The notes under the pieces are model-generated. The model made no database searches. It had not been told where the DNA came from and saw only the letters and a program-made list of their open reading frames with translations. Positions 36,808 to 45,607 of a DNA stretch of 64,000 bases are shown piece after piece. The stretch comes from an uncultured Bacteroidota bacterium (GTDB lineage: Bacteria > Bacteroidota > Bacteroidia > Bacteroidales > UBA12077): the NCBI GenBank assembly GCA_913055635.1, contig CAJXLK010000016.1, positions 22,877-86,876 on the forward strand, written 5' to 3'. A program made the translations under genes and the position numbers. How positions within the stretch are numbered: position 1 is the first letter of the stretch; the number at the start of each line of letters is the position of its first letter.

Positions 36808-37920
36808 TTATTTGGGCCGGTTTTTTGTTGTGTCGATCTGCTGTTGTTCAGGGGGCTGTTTCTTGGTGGAGAAGGTACGGATGAACCAGTTTTTTCTTAC
36901 CGTTTCAGCCGCCTGGTCAAGTTCCCTGGCCGTTTTATTGATGTTTTTCAGGGTCCCATCCAGGCTGTCGGCAAAGGTGCTATCGACCAACAACTTGTTC
37001 ATCACCCCTTTGCCACTTTCAATGTGGCGGGTGATGCGGGCCAGATTTTCAGAGATGGCCCGTGCCTGCTTGGTGGTGTAGGTCAGGTTCCTGGCTGTTT
37101 CATCCAGGTTCCTGGTGAAAGCCGTATCGGTGAACATCTTCCCAAACATGCCTTCTCCCCGGTTGATTTTTTGAGTGAACCCTTTCAGATTCCGGGTCGA
37201 TTCCAGCAGGTTGTTGCCAGCCTGGTCAAATTCCTTGGCCAGGGTGGTATCCGACAGCAATTTGCCAACAACGCCCTCTTCATGGTTGATCTTAGAGGTG
37301 ATGGTGCTTACATTCCTGGTCAAATTAGCCGTGTTGCGGCTTATCTGATCCAGATTGTTGGTAAAGCTGGTGTCGGTAAAGAGTTTTCCAAAAATGCCTT
37401 CCCCCTGGTTGATCTTGGAAGTGATTTCTGCCAGATTTTGGGTGACCACCGTGGTATTGACACTCGATTTTTTCAGTTCATCGAGGATTTCATCCATTTT
37501 GACCGCTTCGATGGTGCCCAATGTGGCACCTTCCTCGACCACCGGTTTGGTGGAAGTTCCAGGTGTAATGTTGACCACTTTATTCCCCATCACCCCCTCG
37601 GTACCGATCTCCATACGGGAATCTTCACGGATGAACTGGTGAACCTTGTCTTCCAGTGTGACCTGCACCTTCACCAGGGTATCGTTCAAGAGATGGACAT
37701 TGGAGACACTTCCCACGTTGATACCGGAATAACGCACATTGCTGCCCACTTTCAGTCCGCTCACATCCCTGAATATGCCACTTACGGTGAAGGTATTGCC
37801 GAACAGGTTCCTTTGTTTTCCGATGATGTATATGGCATAGGCAAATATGGCAATTCCAAGAATGATAAAAACGCCCAGCCGTATGCCTTTTCCAACTGTC
37901 ATTTTCATAGTGATGGTCAT
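36808..37920 (-). CDS. mlaD: MlaD-type MCE lipid-binding protein
   Basis: The 370-residue protein has one N-terminal TM helix (LGVFIILGIAIFAYAIYIIG) and an MCE domain (~38-118, GIFRDVSGLKVGSNVRYSGI to RMEIGTEGVMGNKVVNITPG). A long periplasmic helical region holds four ~50-residue repeats with the core GxxGKLxxDTxFxxNLD (INQGEGIFGKLFTDTSFTNN, INHEEGVVGKLLSDTTLAKE, INRGEGMFGKMFTDTAFTRN, IESGKGVMNKLLVDSTFADS). It is the substrate-binding part of an Mla-type phospholipid transporter. It starts directly after the mlaF stop codon. Confidence 0.92.
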   Translation of the reverse strand: MTITMKMTVGKGIRLGVFIILGIAIFAYAIYIIGKQRNLFGNTFTVSGIFRDVSGLKVGSNVRYSGINVGSVSNVHLLNDTLVKVQVTLEDKVHQFIREDSRMEIGTEGVMGNKVVNITPGTSTKPVVEEGATLGTIEAVKMDEILDELKKSSVNTTVVTQNLAEITSKINQGEGIFGKLFTDTSFTNNLDQISRNTANLTRNVSTITSKINHEEGVVGKLLSDTTLAKEFDQAGNNLLESTRNLKGFTQKINRGEGMFGKMFTDTAFTRNLDETARNLTYTTKQARAISENLARITRHIESGKGVMNKLLVDSTFADSLDGTLKNINKTARELDQAAETVRKNWFIRTFSTKKQPPEQQQIDTTKNRPK

Positions 37921-38676
37921 TTAATTAAAGAAGTTATTGATCCAGGCATCTTTGCTCTGCTTTAATTCATTATAAGTGCCTGAAGTATATAGACTTCCGT
38001 CTTTTAAGACATGAATGGTATTGGCTGTAATTTTAACGCAACTGATGTCATGGGTGATGATGATGGAGGTGGTGTGGTAATGCCTTTGAAGATCGATAAT
38101 CAACTGGCTGATTTCTTTGGAGGTGATCGGGTCCAGCCCGGTAGTGGGCTCATCATAGAGGATGATCTCGGGTTGAAGGATCAAGGTTCGGGCCAGGCCG
38201 ATGCGTTTTTTCATGCCCCCGGAGAGTTCAGAGGGCATCATGTCAATGGTTTGGCGCAGGCCAACATTGTCGAGCGCCTGTATTACTTGTCTTTCCAGTT
38301 GTTTTTTAGTACCGGCCATTTTATTGCGTACCAGCGGAAATTCAAGATTTTCACGCACACTCATGCTGTCATACAAGGCATTGCCCTGAAAAAGAAAGCC
38401 GATCTTTTTGCGCAGTCCGTTCAGGGCTTCTTCTTCCAGGCTGTTCACCTGGTGGCCAAGTATCTCAATACGCCCGGCATCAGGCTCTATAAGGCGTACC
38501 ATACATTTGATCAATACCGACTTTCCGATGCCCGATTGCCCGATGATCACCGCATTTTCTCCTTTGGGAATGGTCAGGTTCACGTCTCTGAGCACCGGGT
38601 TGTCCGGGAAGGATTTTTTCAGGTGTTCAAGCTTGACAACCTGTTCGCCTGTATGTTCGGATAATTTGGCTGACAT
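37921..38676 (-). CDS. mlaF: Mla-type ABC transporter ATPase
   Basis: The 251-residue ATPase has a Walker A motif (IIGQSGIGKSVLIK), a Q-loop (GFLFQGNALYDSMSV), an ABC signature (LSGGMKKRIGLARTL) and a Walker B motif (EIILYDEPTTGLDP). The tail KQSKDAWINNFF is typical of MlaF proteins. It powers lipid movement through the MlaE permease. It lies between mlaE and mlaD with gaps of 3 and 0 bases, a tight operon. Confidence 0.95.
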   Translation of the reverse strand: MSAKLSEHTGEQVVKLEHLKKSFPDNPVLRDVNLTIPKGENAVIIGQSGIGKSVLIKCMVRLIEPDAGRIEILGHQVNSLEEEALNGLRKKIGFLFQGNALYDSMSVRENLEFPLVRNKMAGTKKQLERQVIQALDNVGLRQTIDMMPSELSGGMKKRIGLARTLILQPEIILYDEPTTGLDPITSKEISQLIIDLQRHYHTTSIIITHDISCVKITANTIHVLKDGSLYTSGTYNELKQSKDAWINNFFN

Positions 38677-38679
38677 GGG

Positions 38680-39453
38680 TTAAAAATTTAGCATCTCCAT
38701 AGAATGTTGCAGTTCAACGACCAACATGTCAATGATGAATATGGCCACCGAAGCCACTACCACAGCCGAATTGGCAGCACGCCCCACCGCTTCGGTACCG
38801 AAACCTGCGGTGTAACCTTTATAAGATCCAATCACTCCAATAGCAAAACCAAATATAAAGGTTTTTATTGTGGCCGGAATTAAATCGTAAAAATGGAGCG
38901 GGGCAAAGGCATTGGTCAGAAAAAGCTGGGGGGCAATCTCTCCATGGAGGTTAACCGCCAAATAGGAGCCGACAAATGCAATGGCATCGGCAAAAAATAC
39001 CAGGATGGGCAGCATCAAAGTGGTTGCCAGAACCCGTGTGGAAACAAGGTATTTCATGGGGTTGGTCCCTGATACCTCCATGGCATCAATTTGTTCGGTA
39101 ACCTTCATCGAACCCAGTTCAGCCCCGATGCCCGAACCGATTTTACCGGCGCAGATCAGGGCCGTTACCACCGGGCCGATCTCACGTACTATGGATACCG
39201 ATATCATCCCGGGTAATAGCGATTCTGCCCCAAAATCCACCAACACCGGCCGCGACTGCAGCGTCAGTACCAACCCCAAAATGAAGGCGGTGACTGCAAT
39301 CAGAGGAAGCGTTTTATACCCGATAAAGTAGGATTGCTTCATCATTTCCCGGTTCTCAAAGGGGGGATCCATCATCGAGCGAACCACTCTGACGGTGAAC
39401 CTGACCAATCCCGTGATATCGGATAAAATATTTGCACCCTGATCGTTCTTCAT
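38680..39453 (-). CDS. mlaE: MlaE family lipid ABC transporter permease
   Basis: The 257-residue protein has about five to six hydrophobic segments and the MlaE signature region (GLVLTLQSRPVLVDFGAESL, REIGPVVTALICAGKIGSGI, ELGSMKVTEQIDAMEVSGTNP). It is the inner-membrane permease of the MlaEFD complex and first gene of the operon. No periplasmic MlaC or outer-membrane MlaA gene is adjacent. Confidence 0.95.
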   Translation of the reverse strand: MKNDQGANILSDITGLVRFTVRVVRSMMDPPFENREMMKQSYFIGYKTLPLIAVTAFILGLVLTLQSRPVLVDFGAESLLPGMISVSIVREIGPVVTALICAGKIGSGIGAELGSMKVTEQIDAMEVSGTNPMKYLVSTRVLATTLMLPILVFFADAIAFVGSYLAVNLHGEIAPQLFLTNAFAPLHFYDLIPATIKTFIFGFAIGVIGSYKGYTAGFGTEAVGRAANSAVVVASVAIFIIDMLVVELQHSMEMLNF

Positions 39454-39696
39454 GGTTGGATAGATTTTTTATACTTTGTTGTACCGGCCGGCAAATCGAC
39501 CCTGTGGAACCACCCCCTGGCGGTGGCCCAATAAAGATACAAAAAATAAGCCATCTGTTGATGGACGAAGCCTTCTAAACGGAATCCTAATGCCGCCGCG
39601 AAGTTTTTATTTTATCGGGGTTTTCTCCCATGAGAAAAATCATATGATACAGGTAAATAATCTCTGAAATTTAGATCATAATTAATTAACATTACT
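39454..39696. other. Divergent intergenic region mlaE / korA
   Basis: The spacer between divergent genes. It probably carries the mlaE promoter on the minus strand (a TATCTTTA box near 39540 is a near match) and upstream sequence of korA. No gene was seen. Confidence 0.4.
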
Positions 39697-39704
39697 TAAC
39701 TTTG
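39697..39704 (+). promoter_or_regulatory. Putative -7 box for korAB
   Basis: TAACTTTG matches TAnnTTTG and would give a leader of about 140 bases before korA. No clear -33 box was found. Confidence 0.45.
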
Positions 39705-39851
39705 TGAGGGAATCAATGCGGGCGTCATAATATAACGTATTGAAAAATAGTTAGATGCATATGGAATAGGTCCCCTATTTTATATGCATTTGAAATTTTT
39801 AAAGGATCCTTAATTGATTGGCATTTTAACCTTTTGCTAAACCCAGACAAT

Positions 39852-41699
39852 ATGAGTAAAAAAACAGATGTCATTGAACGGGAAGAAGTGGTCGTTCGCT
39901 TTGCTGGTGACTCGGGCGATGGCATGCAGTTGACCGGGACTTTGTTCTCCGACACTTCAGCTTTTATTGGGAATGATCTGTCCACATTTCCGGATTATCC
40001 CTCTGAAATCCGTGCCCCTCAGGGAACGATTGGGGGTGTCAGCGGCTTTCAGGTCCATTTTGGTCACAAGCAAGTCAATACACCCGGCGACTATGCCGAT
40101 GTATTGGTAGCCATGAACCCTGCCGCCCTGAAGGCCAACCTTAAGCTGATTAAATCAGGTGGAACCATTATTGTAGACCAGGATAGTTTCACCGAGAAAA
40201 ATTTCCGAAAGGCGGGTTACCAAACCGATGATCCCATCAAGGAGGATCAACTGGAAGGCTACAACATCATTAAAGCGCCCATTTCGACCCTGACCAAGGA
40301 GACCCTCAAGGATGAGGGGCTGGATCCCAAGAGCATTTTACGCAGCAAAAATATGTTTGCCCTGGGGATGGTCTATTGGCTTTTTGACCGGCCCCTGAAA
40401 TATACCGAACAGTTTTTTGAGCGCAAATTTAAGAAGAAACCCAAGGTCATCGATGCCAACAAGAAGGTGCTGGAGGCCGGATACAACTATGCTGAAACGG
40501 TTGAACTGCTCACCCCCACTTACAGGGTAAGCCCGGCACCGATTGAAAAAGGCATTTATCGAAATATAGACGGCAATAAAGCCACGGCCTGGGGGTTTAT
40601 TGCCGCATCTGAAAAATCCGGGCTTCAGCTATTTTGTGGTTCTTATCCCATCACCCCGGCCTCGGAGATACTTCAGGAATTATCTACACGGCGGGATTTT
40701 GGCGTGAAGACTTTCCAGGCCGAGGATGAGATTGCCGGCATTTGCACGGCCATAGGCGCCAGTTTTGCCGGTTCGCTGGGGGTAACCACCACATCGGGAC
40801 CGGGTTTGGCCCTGAAATCGGAAGCCCTGGGGCTGGCCGTCATGGCTGAACTGCCCCTGGTGGTGGTAGATGTACAAAGAGGCGGGCCTTCCACCGGTTT
40901 GCCGACCAAGCCCGAGCAGTCTGACCTGCTGCAAGCCCTTTACGGAAGAAATGGGGAAAGCCCCGTGGTGGTCATCGCCGCCAGTACCCCCTCCAATTGT
41001 TTTTATTATGCCTTTACCGCCGCTAAAATTGCCCTCGAGCATATGGTGCCGGTGGTGTTGATGACCGACGGCTTTTTGGCCAACGGATCGGAACCCTGGA
41101 GAATACCTAAGATGGCCGATTACCCCGACATTCACCCGCCATTTGTTCCTCAGGGCGAAAAAGATTGGATGCCTTACGCGCGTGACCCGGAGAAACTTTC
41201 AAGAACATGGGCCGTGCCCGGACAGCCCGGTTATGAACACCGCATCGGTGGCCTGGAAAAGGATGAGTTGAAAGGTTCGGTCTCCCATGATCCCCAAAAC
41301 CACGAAAGAATGGTTTATCTGAGGGAAGAAAAAGTCAACCGTGTGGTTCAGGATGTACCTGATTTGAAGGTTGAAGGCGAACCCTCGGGAGAAATCCTGC
41401 TGGTGGGATGGGGCGGAACATACGGCCACCTGCGCACGGCTTTGGATGAATTGCAAAAGGAAGGCCATTCGGTGGGACTGGCTCACTTTAACTACATCAG
41501 GCCTCTGCCGGCCAACACCCATCAGGTGTTGAATCAGTTCAACCGCATTGTCGTTTGTGAGCTGAACCGCGGACAGTTTATCGATTATTTGGCAATGCAG
41601 CATCCCCATCATACCTACTTGAAATACAATAAGGTGCAGGGCCAACCCTTTACCACCGTCGAGATTACCGAACACGTTAAAAAACTCCTGGAGGCTTAG
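39852..41699 (+). CDS. korA: 2-oxoglutarate:ferredoxin oxidoreductase, fused gamma-alpha subunit
   Basis: The 615-residue protein fuses the gamma domain (RFAGDSGDGMQLTGTLFSDT and QGTIGGVSGFQVHFG, ~12-190) to the alpha domain (~220-615, GSYPITPASEILQELSTRRD, AEDEIAGICTAIGASFAG, TTSGPGLALKSEALGLAVM, DVQRGGPSTGLPTKPEQSDL). With KorB it oxidatively decarboxylates 2-oxoglutarate (or a similar 2-oxoacid) to the acyl-CoA and reduces ferredoxin. The ATG at 39852 is used; a TTG six codons upstream is less likely. korB starts three bases after its stop. Confidence 0.95.
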   Translation: MSKKTDVIEREEVVVRFAGDSGDGMQLTGTLFSDTSAFIGNDLSTFPDYPSEIRAPQGTIGGVSGFQVHFGHKQVNTPGDYADVLVAMNPAALKANLKLIKSGGTIIVDQDSFTEKNFRKAGYQTDDPIKEDQLEGYNIIKAPISTLTKETLKDEGLDPKSILRSKNMFALGMVYWLFDRPLKYTEQFFERKFKKKPKVIDANKKVLEAGYNYAETVELLTPTYRVSPAPIEKGIYRNIDGNKATAWGFIAASEKSGLQLFCGSYPITPASEILQELSTRRDFGVKTFQAEDEIAGICTAIGASFAGSLGVTTTSGPGLALKSEALGLAVMAELPLVVVDVQRGGPSTGLPTKPEQSDLLQALYGRNGESPVVVIAASTPSNCFYYAFTAAKIALEHMVPVVLMTDGFLANGSEPWRIPKMADYPDIHPPFVPQGEKDWMPYARDPEKLSRTWAVPGQPGYEHRIGGLEKDELKGSVSHDPQNHERMVYLREEKVNRVVQDVPDLKVEGEPSGEILLVGWGGTYGHLRTALDELQKEGHSVGLAHFNYIRPLPANTHQVLNQFNRIVVCELNRGQFIDYLAMQHPHHTYLKYNKVQGQPFTTVEITEHVKKLLEA

Positions 41700-41701
41700 T
41701 C

Positions 41702-42730
41702 ATGGCTAATAACAACGACCAATCGACCAAACTTACGGCAAAAGACTTCAAAAGCGATCAGGAAGTGAGATGGTGCCCGGGATGCGGGGATCATGCCATC
41801 ATGAATGCCATTCAGCGGGCTTTGCCCCAAATGAATATCCCCCGCGAGAAATTTGCCTTTATCTCTGGCATCGGATGTTCTTCGCGCTTCCCATATTATA
41901 TGAATACTTATGGCTTCCATGGCATACACGGCAGGGCCTCGGCCATTGCCTCGGGTACCAAGTCGGCCAACCCCGATCTGAGCGTTTGGCAGATTACCGG
42001 CGACGGCGACTCCATGGCCATTGGCGGTAACCACCTGATTCATACCGTGAGAAGAAATGTTGACCTGAATATTGTCATCTTTAACAATGAGATTTACGGC
42101 CTGACCAAGGGCCAGTATTCGCCGACTTCCAAATATGGGGCGGTGACCAAGACTTCACCCTATGGAACCATTGAAAATCCTTTTCATCCCGGTGAACTGG
42201 TCATCGGGGCCCAGGGTAAATTTTTCGCCCGTTCGGTGGACCTGAACATGAAGCTGAACCAGGAAATATTCCTTGAAGCCCAAAAACATAAGGGGACCTC
42301 CGTGGTGGAGATCCTTCAGAATTGTGTCATTTATAACGACAAAGCCCACGCGGTGATCGCCGATAAAAAGCACCGGGAAGACCGACAATTGGTGCTTCGT
42401 CACGGTGAACCGATGATTTTTGGCAAAAACCGGGATAAAGGCATTGTCCTGGAAGGTCTTCGTCTGAAAGTTGTCGAAATTGGCAAAGATGGCTATACCG
42501 AAGACGATATACTGGTGCATGATGCCAAGACCAAAGACCCCGGCATCCACCTGATGCTGGCCAATATGCAGTATCCCGAATTTCCCGTGGCAGTCGGTAT
42601 CATCCGCTCAGTCGAAGCCGATACTTACGAGCATAAGCTGGAAGAACAAATCGACCAGGTCCGTGAACAATCCGAGTACCAATCGGTGGATGATCTGTTG
42701 CAAAGCGGTAATACCTGGGAAGTTAAATAA
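41702..42730 (+). CDS. korB: 2-oxoglutarate:ferredoxin oxidoreductase, beta subunit
   Basis: The 342-residue subunit binds thiamine diphosphate and one [4Fe-4S] cluster. WCPGCGDHAIMNAI and ISGIGCSSRFPYYM carry cluster cysteines, and GDGDSMAIGGNHLIHTVRRN with FNNEIYGLTKGQYSPTS is the ThDP/Mg site. It pairs with KorA. The strong terminator after the gene makes korAB a two-gene operon. Reduced ferredoxin from it can feed the Rnf complex encoded 1.5 kb downstream. Confidence 0.95.
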   Translation: MANNNDQSTKLTAKDFKSDQEVRWCPGCGDHAIMNAIQRALPQMNIPREKFAFISGIGCSSRFPYYMNTYGFHGIHGRASAIASGTKSANPDLSVWQITGDGDSMAIGGNHLIHTVRRNVDLNIVIFNNEIYGLTKGQYSPTSKYGAVTKTSPYGTIENPFHPGELVIGAQGKFFARSVDLNMKLNQEIFLEAQKHKGTSVVEILQNCVIYNDKAHAVIADKKHREDRQLVLRHGEPMIFGKNRDKGIVLEGLRLKVVEIGKDGYTEDDILVHDAKTKDPGIHLMLANMQYPEFPVAVGIIRSVEADTYEHKLEEQIDQVREQSEYQSVDDLLQSGNTWEVK

Positions 42731-42801
42731 AACAAGGCCCGGTGTAAACCCGCGACGGGCTGAACAATGGCCTATCCGGAACCAAAACATTCAAATAGCA
42801 C

Positions 42802-42841
42802 CAACCCGCGCCGGTCTCCCTGGCGCGGGTTGATTTTTTTT
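42802..42841 (+). terminator. Intrinsic terminator of korAB
   Basis: Perfect 11-base arms CAACCCGCGCC (42802-42812) and GGCGCGGGTTG (42822-42832) are followed by A and a run of eight T. The end touches the stop of the convergent aldolase-like gene. Confidence 0.92.
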
Positions 42842-43928
42842 ACCCCCTCATATGGTCATATCTGTTTTGATGATGGTCCCAATAGCTGCCCATCAGGTTA
42901 GCCGTTAAACAGGAGTGAGCCGGTAATATGCCCAGAAAATCCCCGATGGATACCCGTTTCATCATGTAAGGACTGACATTGAGGATCCCGTGTTCCTGCG
43001 ATACTTTAGAGACGATGACCTTTTGTTCGGGAATGATCCATCCGTTTTCGTTCATGATCACCCCATATCCATATACCGGCCTGCCATCCATAAAGGTGTC
43101 TTTGGATAAATGCACGGCTCCGCCAAAAACCACAATCCGACCCTGGTCTTCATGTTTGGCCACCACCGGGCAGGCAACCGCTACAGCTATATCAGAGAGT
43201 GAACACACCTGAAGCTTGTATTGCTGAAGATCGTAAAAGACGAAGTTGCCGGGGCGAATTTCGTCAATGCCTTCAAATTCATCGGCCAGGGTATTCGAGG
43301 GGGTATCGCCAACCGATAGCAGGATGGGTTCATTGTTTTTGCGGATTTTATCGCGCAGAGCAACCATCCGGTCGCGGGTTTGGCGGTGAATCGCCAGTAT
43401 TTCCTCTCGTGAATTGGCCTGGTAGGTGTGGCCGGGGTGCGCCAACAAACCTTTAAAATGCAACTGCGGGGTTTGCTCAATTTTTTCTTTGAGGTGAAGA
43501 ATATCCCTGACGTTTTGATGGGGCAGGCCGGTGCGTTTGCTTCCGGTATCTATTTTGATGAAAATCTCCACCGGGTGATGGAGTGAGCGGTGAAGGGCTT
43601 CTACACTTTCCTCGTTAAGAAGGGTTAAATGGAGGTTGATGGTTGCGGCCAACTGATCAATCTGAGGTATTTCGTTGATATTTAAAGGGAAGGCAATGGT
43701 GATGTCCTGCCATCCGTCCTGGCTAAAATACCGGGCCATGTCGACCGAGGAAACTGTAATTTTGTCGATGCCCCTGTCCCGGAACCATTGCCCGATCTTT
43801 CTCGATTGATGGGTCTTGAAATGGGGCCGAAAGATCAGCCCGTGTTGGCGGGCCTTTTGGGTCATTGCAGTGATGTTCCGCTGGCATTGCTCAGGGTCAA
43901 TCAGTAAAGTGGGTTTCGTCAGGGTCAT
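42840..43928 (-). CDS. PLP-dependent D-threonine aldolase/D-serine dehydratase-like enzyme
   Basis: The 362-residue protein has an alanine-racemase-type N-terminal barrel with the PLP lysine in RPHFKTHQSRKIGQW (Lys38), followed by FIKIDTGSKRTGLP, LLAHPGHTYQA and SVGDTPSN. The C-terminal beta domain has PAHSCLTANLM, matching the metal-binding His/Cys of the DSD1/D-threonine aldolase group. It should act on a D-3-hydroxyamino acid; which one cannot be told. It lies alone, convergent with korB and divergent from the rnf operon. Confidence 0.88.
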   Translation of the reverse strand: MTLTKPTLLIDPEQCQRNITAMTQKARQHGLIFRPHFKTHQSRKIGQWFRDRGIDKITVSSVDMARYFSQDGWQDITIAFPLNINEIPQIDQLAATINLHLTLLNEESVEALHRSLHHPVEIFIKIDTGSKRTGLPHQNVRDILHLKEKIEQTPQLHFKGLLAHPGHTYQANSREEILAIHRQTRDRMVALRDKIRKNNEPILLSVGDTPSNTLADEFEGIDEIRPGNFVFYDLQQYKLQVCSLSDIAVAVACPVVAKHEDQGRIVVFGGAVHLSKDTFMDGRPVYGYGVIMNENGWIIPEQKVIVSKVSQEHGILNVSPYMMKRVSIGDFLGILPAHSCLTANLMGSYWDHHQNRYDHMRG

Positions 43929-44082
43929 ATCGTATTGTGCTTTTTTACAGTTGCAGAGGTCATGGCGTTCTTCTTCACAAATATATAAAATTAGGTGTGG
44001 GGGTGGTTATTTAGATCATTTTTAAATAGTGGGGGGTATTACAGAACATGACATAAAGCATCTGTTATTTACTAAACATGGC

Positions 44083-44090
44083 TATATTTG
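44083..44090 (+). promoter_or_regulatory. Putative -7 box of the rseC-rnf operon
   Basis: TATATTTG matches TAnnTTTG. It ends 12 bases before hairpin copy D, so that hairpin would be at the very 5' end of a ~155-base leader. The -33 region (CTGTTATTT) is only a partial match. Confidence 0.55.
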
Positions 44091-44102
44091 TAGGCGATTG
44101 AA

Positions 44103-44162
44103 ATGATACCCGCATCTGTTGACTTACACAACAAGGCGATACATCAAACATGCGGGTATCAT
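44103..44162 (+). repeat. Covarying hairpin element, copy D
   Basis: The 13-base arms ATGATACCCGCAT (44103-44115) and ATGCGGGTATCAT (44150-44162) are perfectly complementary. The 34-base loop contains GACTTACACAACAAGG. Compared with copies A-C, three arm positions have changed together with their partners. It lies between the putative promoter and rseC. Confidence 0.8.
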
Positions 44163-44206
44163 GGCGAGGGTTCCCATAAAGATCGATCATGGTTGAATAC
44201 AATACC

Positions 44207-44228
44207 GATTGATAAACTTAAATAAGTC
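44207..44228 (+). repeat. AATAAGTC motif before rseC
   Basis: GATTGATAAACTTAAATAAG plus TC, 26 bases before the rseC start, differs by two bases from the copy before rnfE and is preceded by GATCATGGTTGAATAC, which resembles the block before the T9SS cargo gene copy. Confidence 0.65.
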
Positions 44229-44254
44229 TATATACCATTATTGAATGCCGCATT

Positions 44255-44674
44255 ATGGCCAATGAGGTGATTGAACATCGGGGAAAAGTTGACCGGATAG
44301 AAGGGAATCAAGTGCACGTTCATTTTCTAAATGTATCGGCTTGTGCAAGTTGCCACGCTAAGGGCGTTTGCACCGCTGCTGACATGGAAAATAAGGAAGT
44401 TGAAGTGTTTGATTCCTCGGGCCGCTTTAATGAAGGGGAAGAGGTGAATGTGGTTATGCGTCAGTCGCTGGGATTTAAAGCCCTGATTTATGGGTATATG
44501 ATCCCTTTTTTATTGGTGTTGGTCACTTTATTGGTCAGCTCGAAAGGTTTTTCCAGTGAGGTTGTGGCCGGTATAACTTCCCTGGCCATTCTGGTTCCTT
44601 ATTATTTGTGGCTTTATTGGAGGAGGTCACATTTCAAAAAGGTTTTTTCCTTTGAACTGCAAAAAATACGTTAA
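44255..44674 (+). CDS. rseC: RseC/MucC-family SoxR-reducing protein
   Basis: The 139-residue protein has an N-terminal beta domain with four Cys (SACASCHAKGVCTAADM, ~30-46), a GEEVNVVM strand, and two transmembrane helices (ALIYGYMIPFLLVLVTLLVS and VAGITSLAILVPYYLWLYWR). RseC proteins go with Rnf complexes and help reduce SoxR or insert redox cofactors. It is first in the rnf operon, 17 bases before rnfB, as in many Bacteroidota. Confidence 0.9.
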   Translation: MANEVIEHRGKVDRIEGNQVHVHFLNVSACASCHAKGVCTAADMENKEVEVFDSSGRFNEGEEVNVVMRQSLGFKALIYGYMIPFLLVLVTLLVSSKGFSSEVVAGITSLAILVPYYLWLYWRRSHFKKVFSFELQKIR

Positions 44675-44691
44675 CACAAATTTGATATATC

Positions 44692-45579
44692 ATGACAACC
44701 ACTGTTTTATATACGATTTTATCCTTAAGTGGGTTGGGAGCCGTAGCGGCGATGATTTTATATGCGGCAGCCCAGAAGTTTAAGGTTTATGAAGATCCCC
44801 GGATTGATCAGGTAGAGGAGGCCTTACCCGGGGCCAACTGTGGGGGGTGTGGATATCCCGGATGTCGGCAATTTGCAGAGGCCCTGGTCAAAGCCGATGA
44901 CATCTCCGATTATTACTGCCCGGTAGGAGGCAATGATACGATGAAGGAAGTGGCCCAGATTCTGGGCCGGGAGGTGGCCGAGCAGGAGCCCAAAGTAGCG
45001 GTGGTTCGTTGCAATGGATCTTTTCAGAACCGCAAGCGCACCAGCATATACGAGGGCCCTTCGAGTTGTGCCATTGAAGCCAGTTTGTTTGGAGGAGAAA
45101 CCGACTGTCAATATGGTTGCCTGGGTAAGGGCGATTGTGTTGAGGTCTGTGATTTCGAGGCCATCTTTATGAATGAAGAAACAGGCCTGCCCTACGTAAT
45201 TGATGACAATTGCACGGCTTGCGGGGCTTGTGTGGATGCCTGCCCCAATAACATCATTGAATTGAGGAAACGCTATAAGAAGGACCGCAAGATTTATGTT
45301 TCCTGTGTCAATGAGGATAAACCCGCGGCAGCCAAAAAAGCTTGTCAGGTGGCTTGCATTGGATGCAATAAGTGTGTGAAGGTTTGTCCTTTTGACGCCA
45401 TTACCCTGGAAAACAACCTGGCTTACATCATTCCTGACAAATGTAAACTTTGCCGCAAATGTGTGGATGTGTGTCCGACCAATGCCATTGCTGAAATCGG
45501 GTTTCCTCCCCGACGCAATAAGCGGCGCAACGCCAAAAAAGAATCGGCCGATCAGGAGCAATCGAAAAATCAATCATAA
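44692..45579 (+). CDS. rnfB: Rnf electron-transport complex subunit B
   Basis: The 295-residue subunit has one N-terminal TM helix (YTILSLSGLGAVAAMILYAA), the Fe-S-binding GANCGGCGYPGCRQFAEAL domain (~43-62), a Cys-rich middle, and ferredoxin-like motifs CTACGACVDACPNNI, CIGCNKCVKVCPFDAI and CKLCRKCVDVCPTNAI. It accepts electrons from reduced ferredoxin and passes them into the complex. The C-terminal ~20 residues are charged and probably disordered. Confidence 0.95.
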   Translation: MTTTVLYTILSLSGLGAVAAMILYAAAQKFKVYEDPRIDQVEEALPGANCGGCGYPGCRQFAEALVKADDISDYYCPVGGNDTMKEVAQILGREVAEQEPKVAVVRCNGSFQNRKRTSIYEGPSSCAIEASLFGGETDCQYGCLGKGDCVEVCDFEAIFMNEETGLPYVIDDNCTACGACVDACPNNIIELRKRYKKDRKIYVSCVNEDKPAAAKKACQVACIGCNKCVKVCPFDAITLENNLAYIIPDKCKLCRKCVDVCPTNAIAEIGFPPRRNKRRNAKKESADQEQSKNQS

Positions 45580-45607
45580 CGGTATAACCAAAATATAGGA
45601 GGCAACA

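Noticed and set aside
36844..37965. 373-codon plus-strand frame opposite mlaD
   Set aside because: It overlaps the clear MCE-domain gene in full and has no recognisable features.
9066..44162. Hairpin elements as integron attC sites
   Set aside because: Arm ends do not match the RYYYAAC/GTTRRRY core, and no integrase gene is present.
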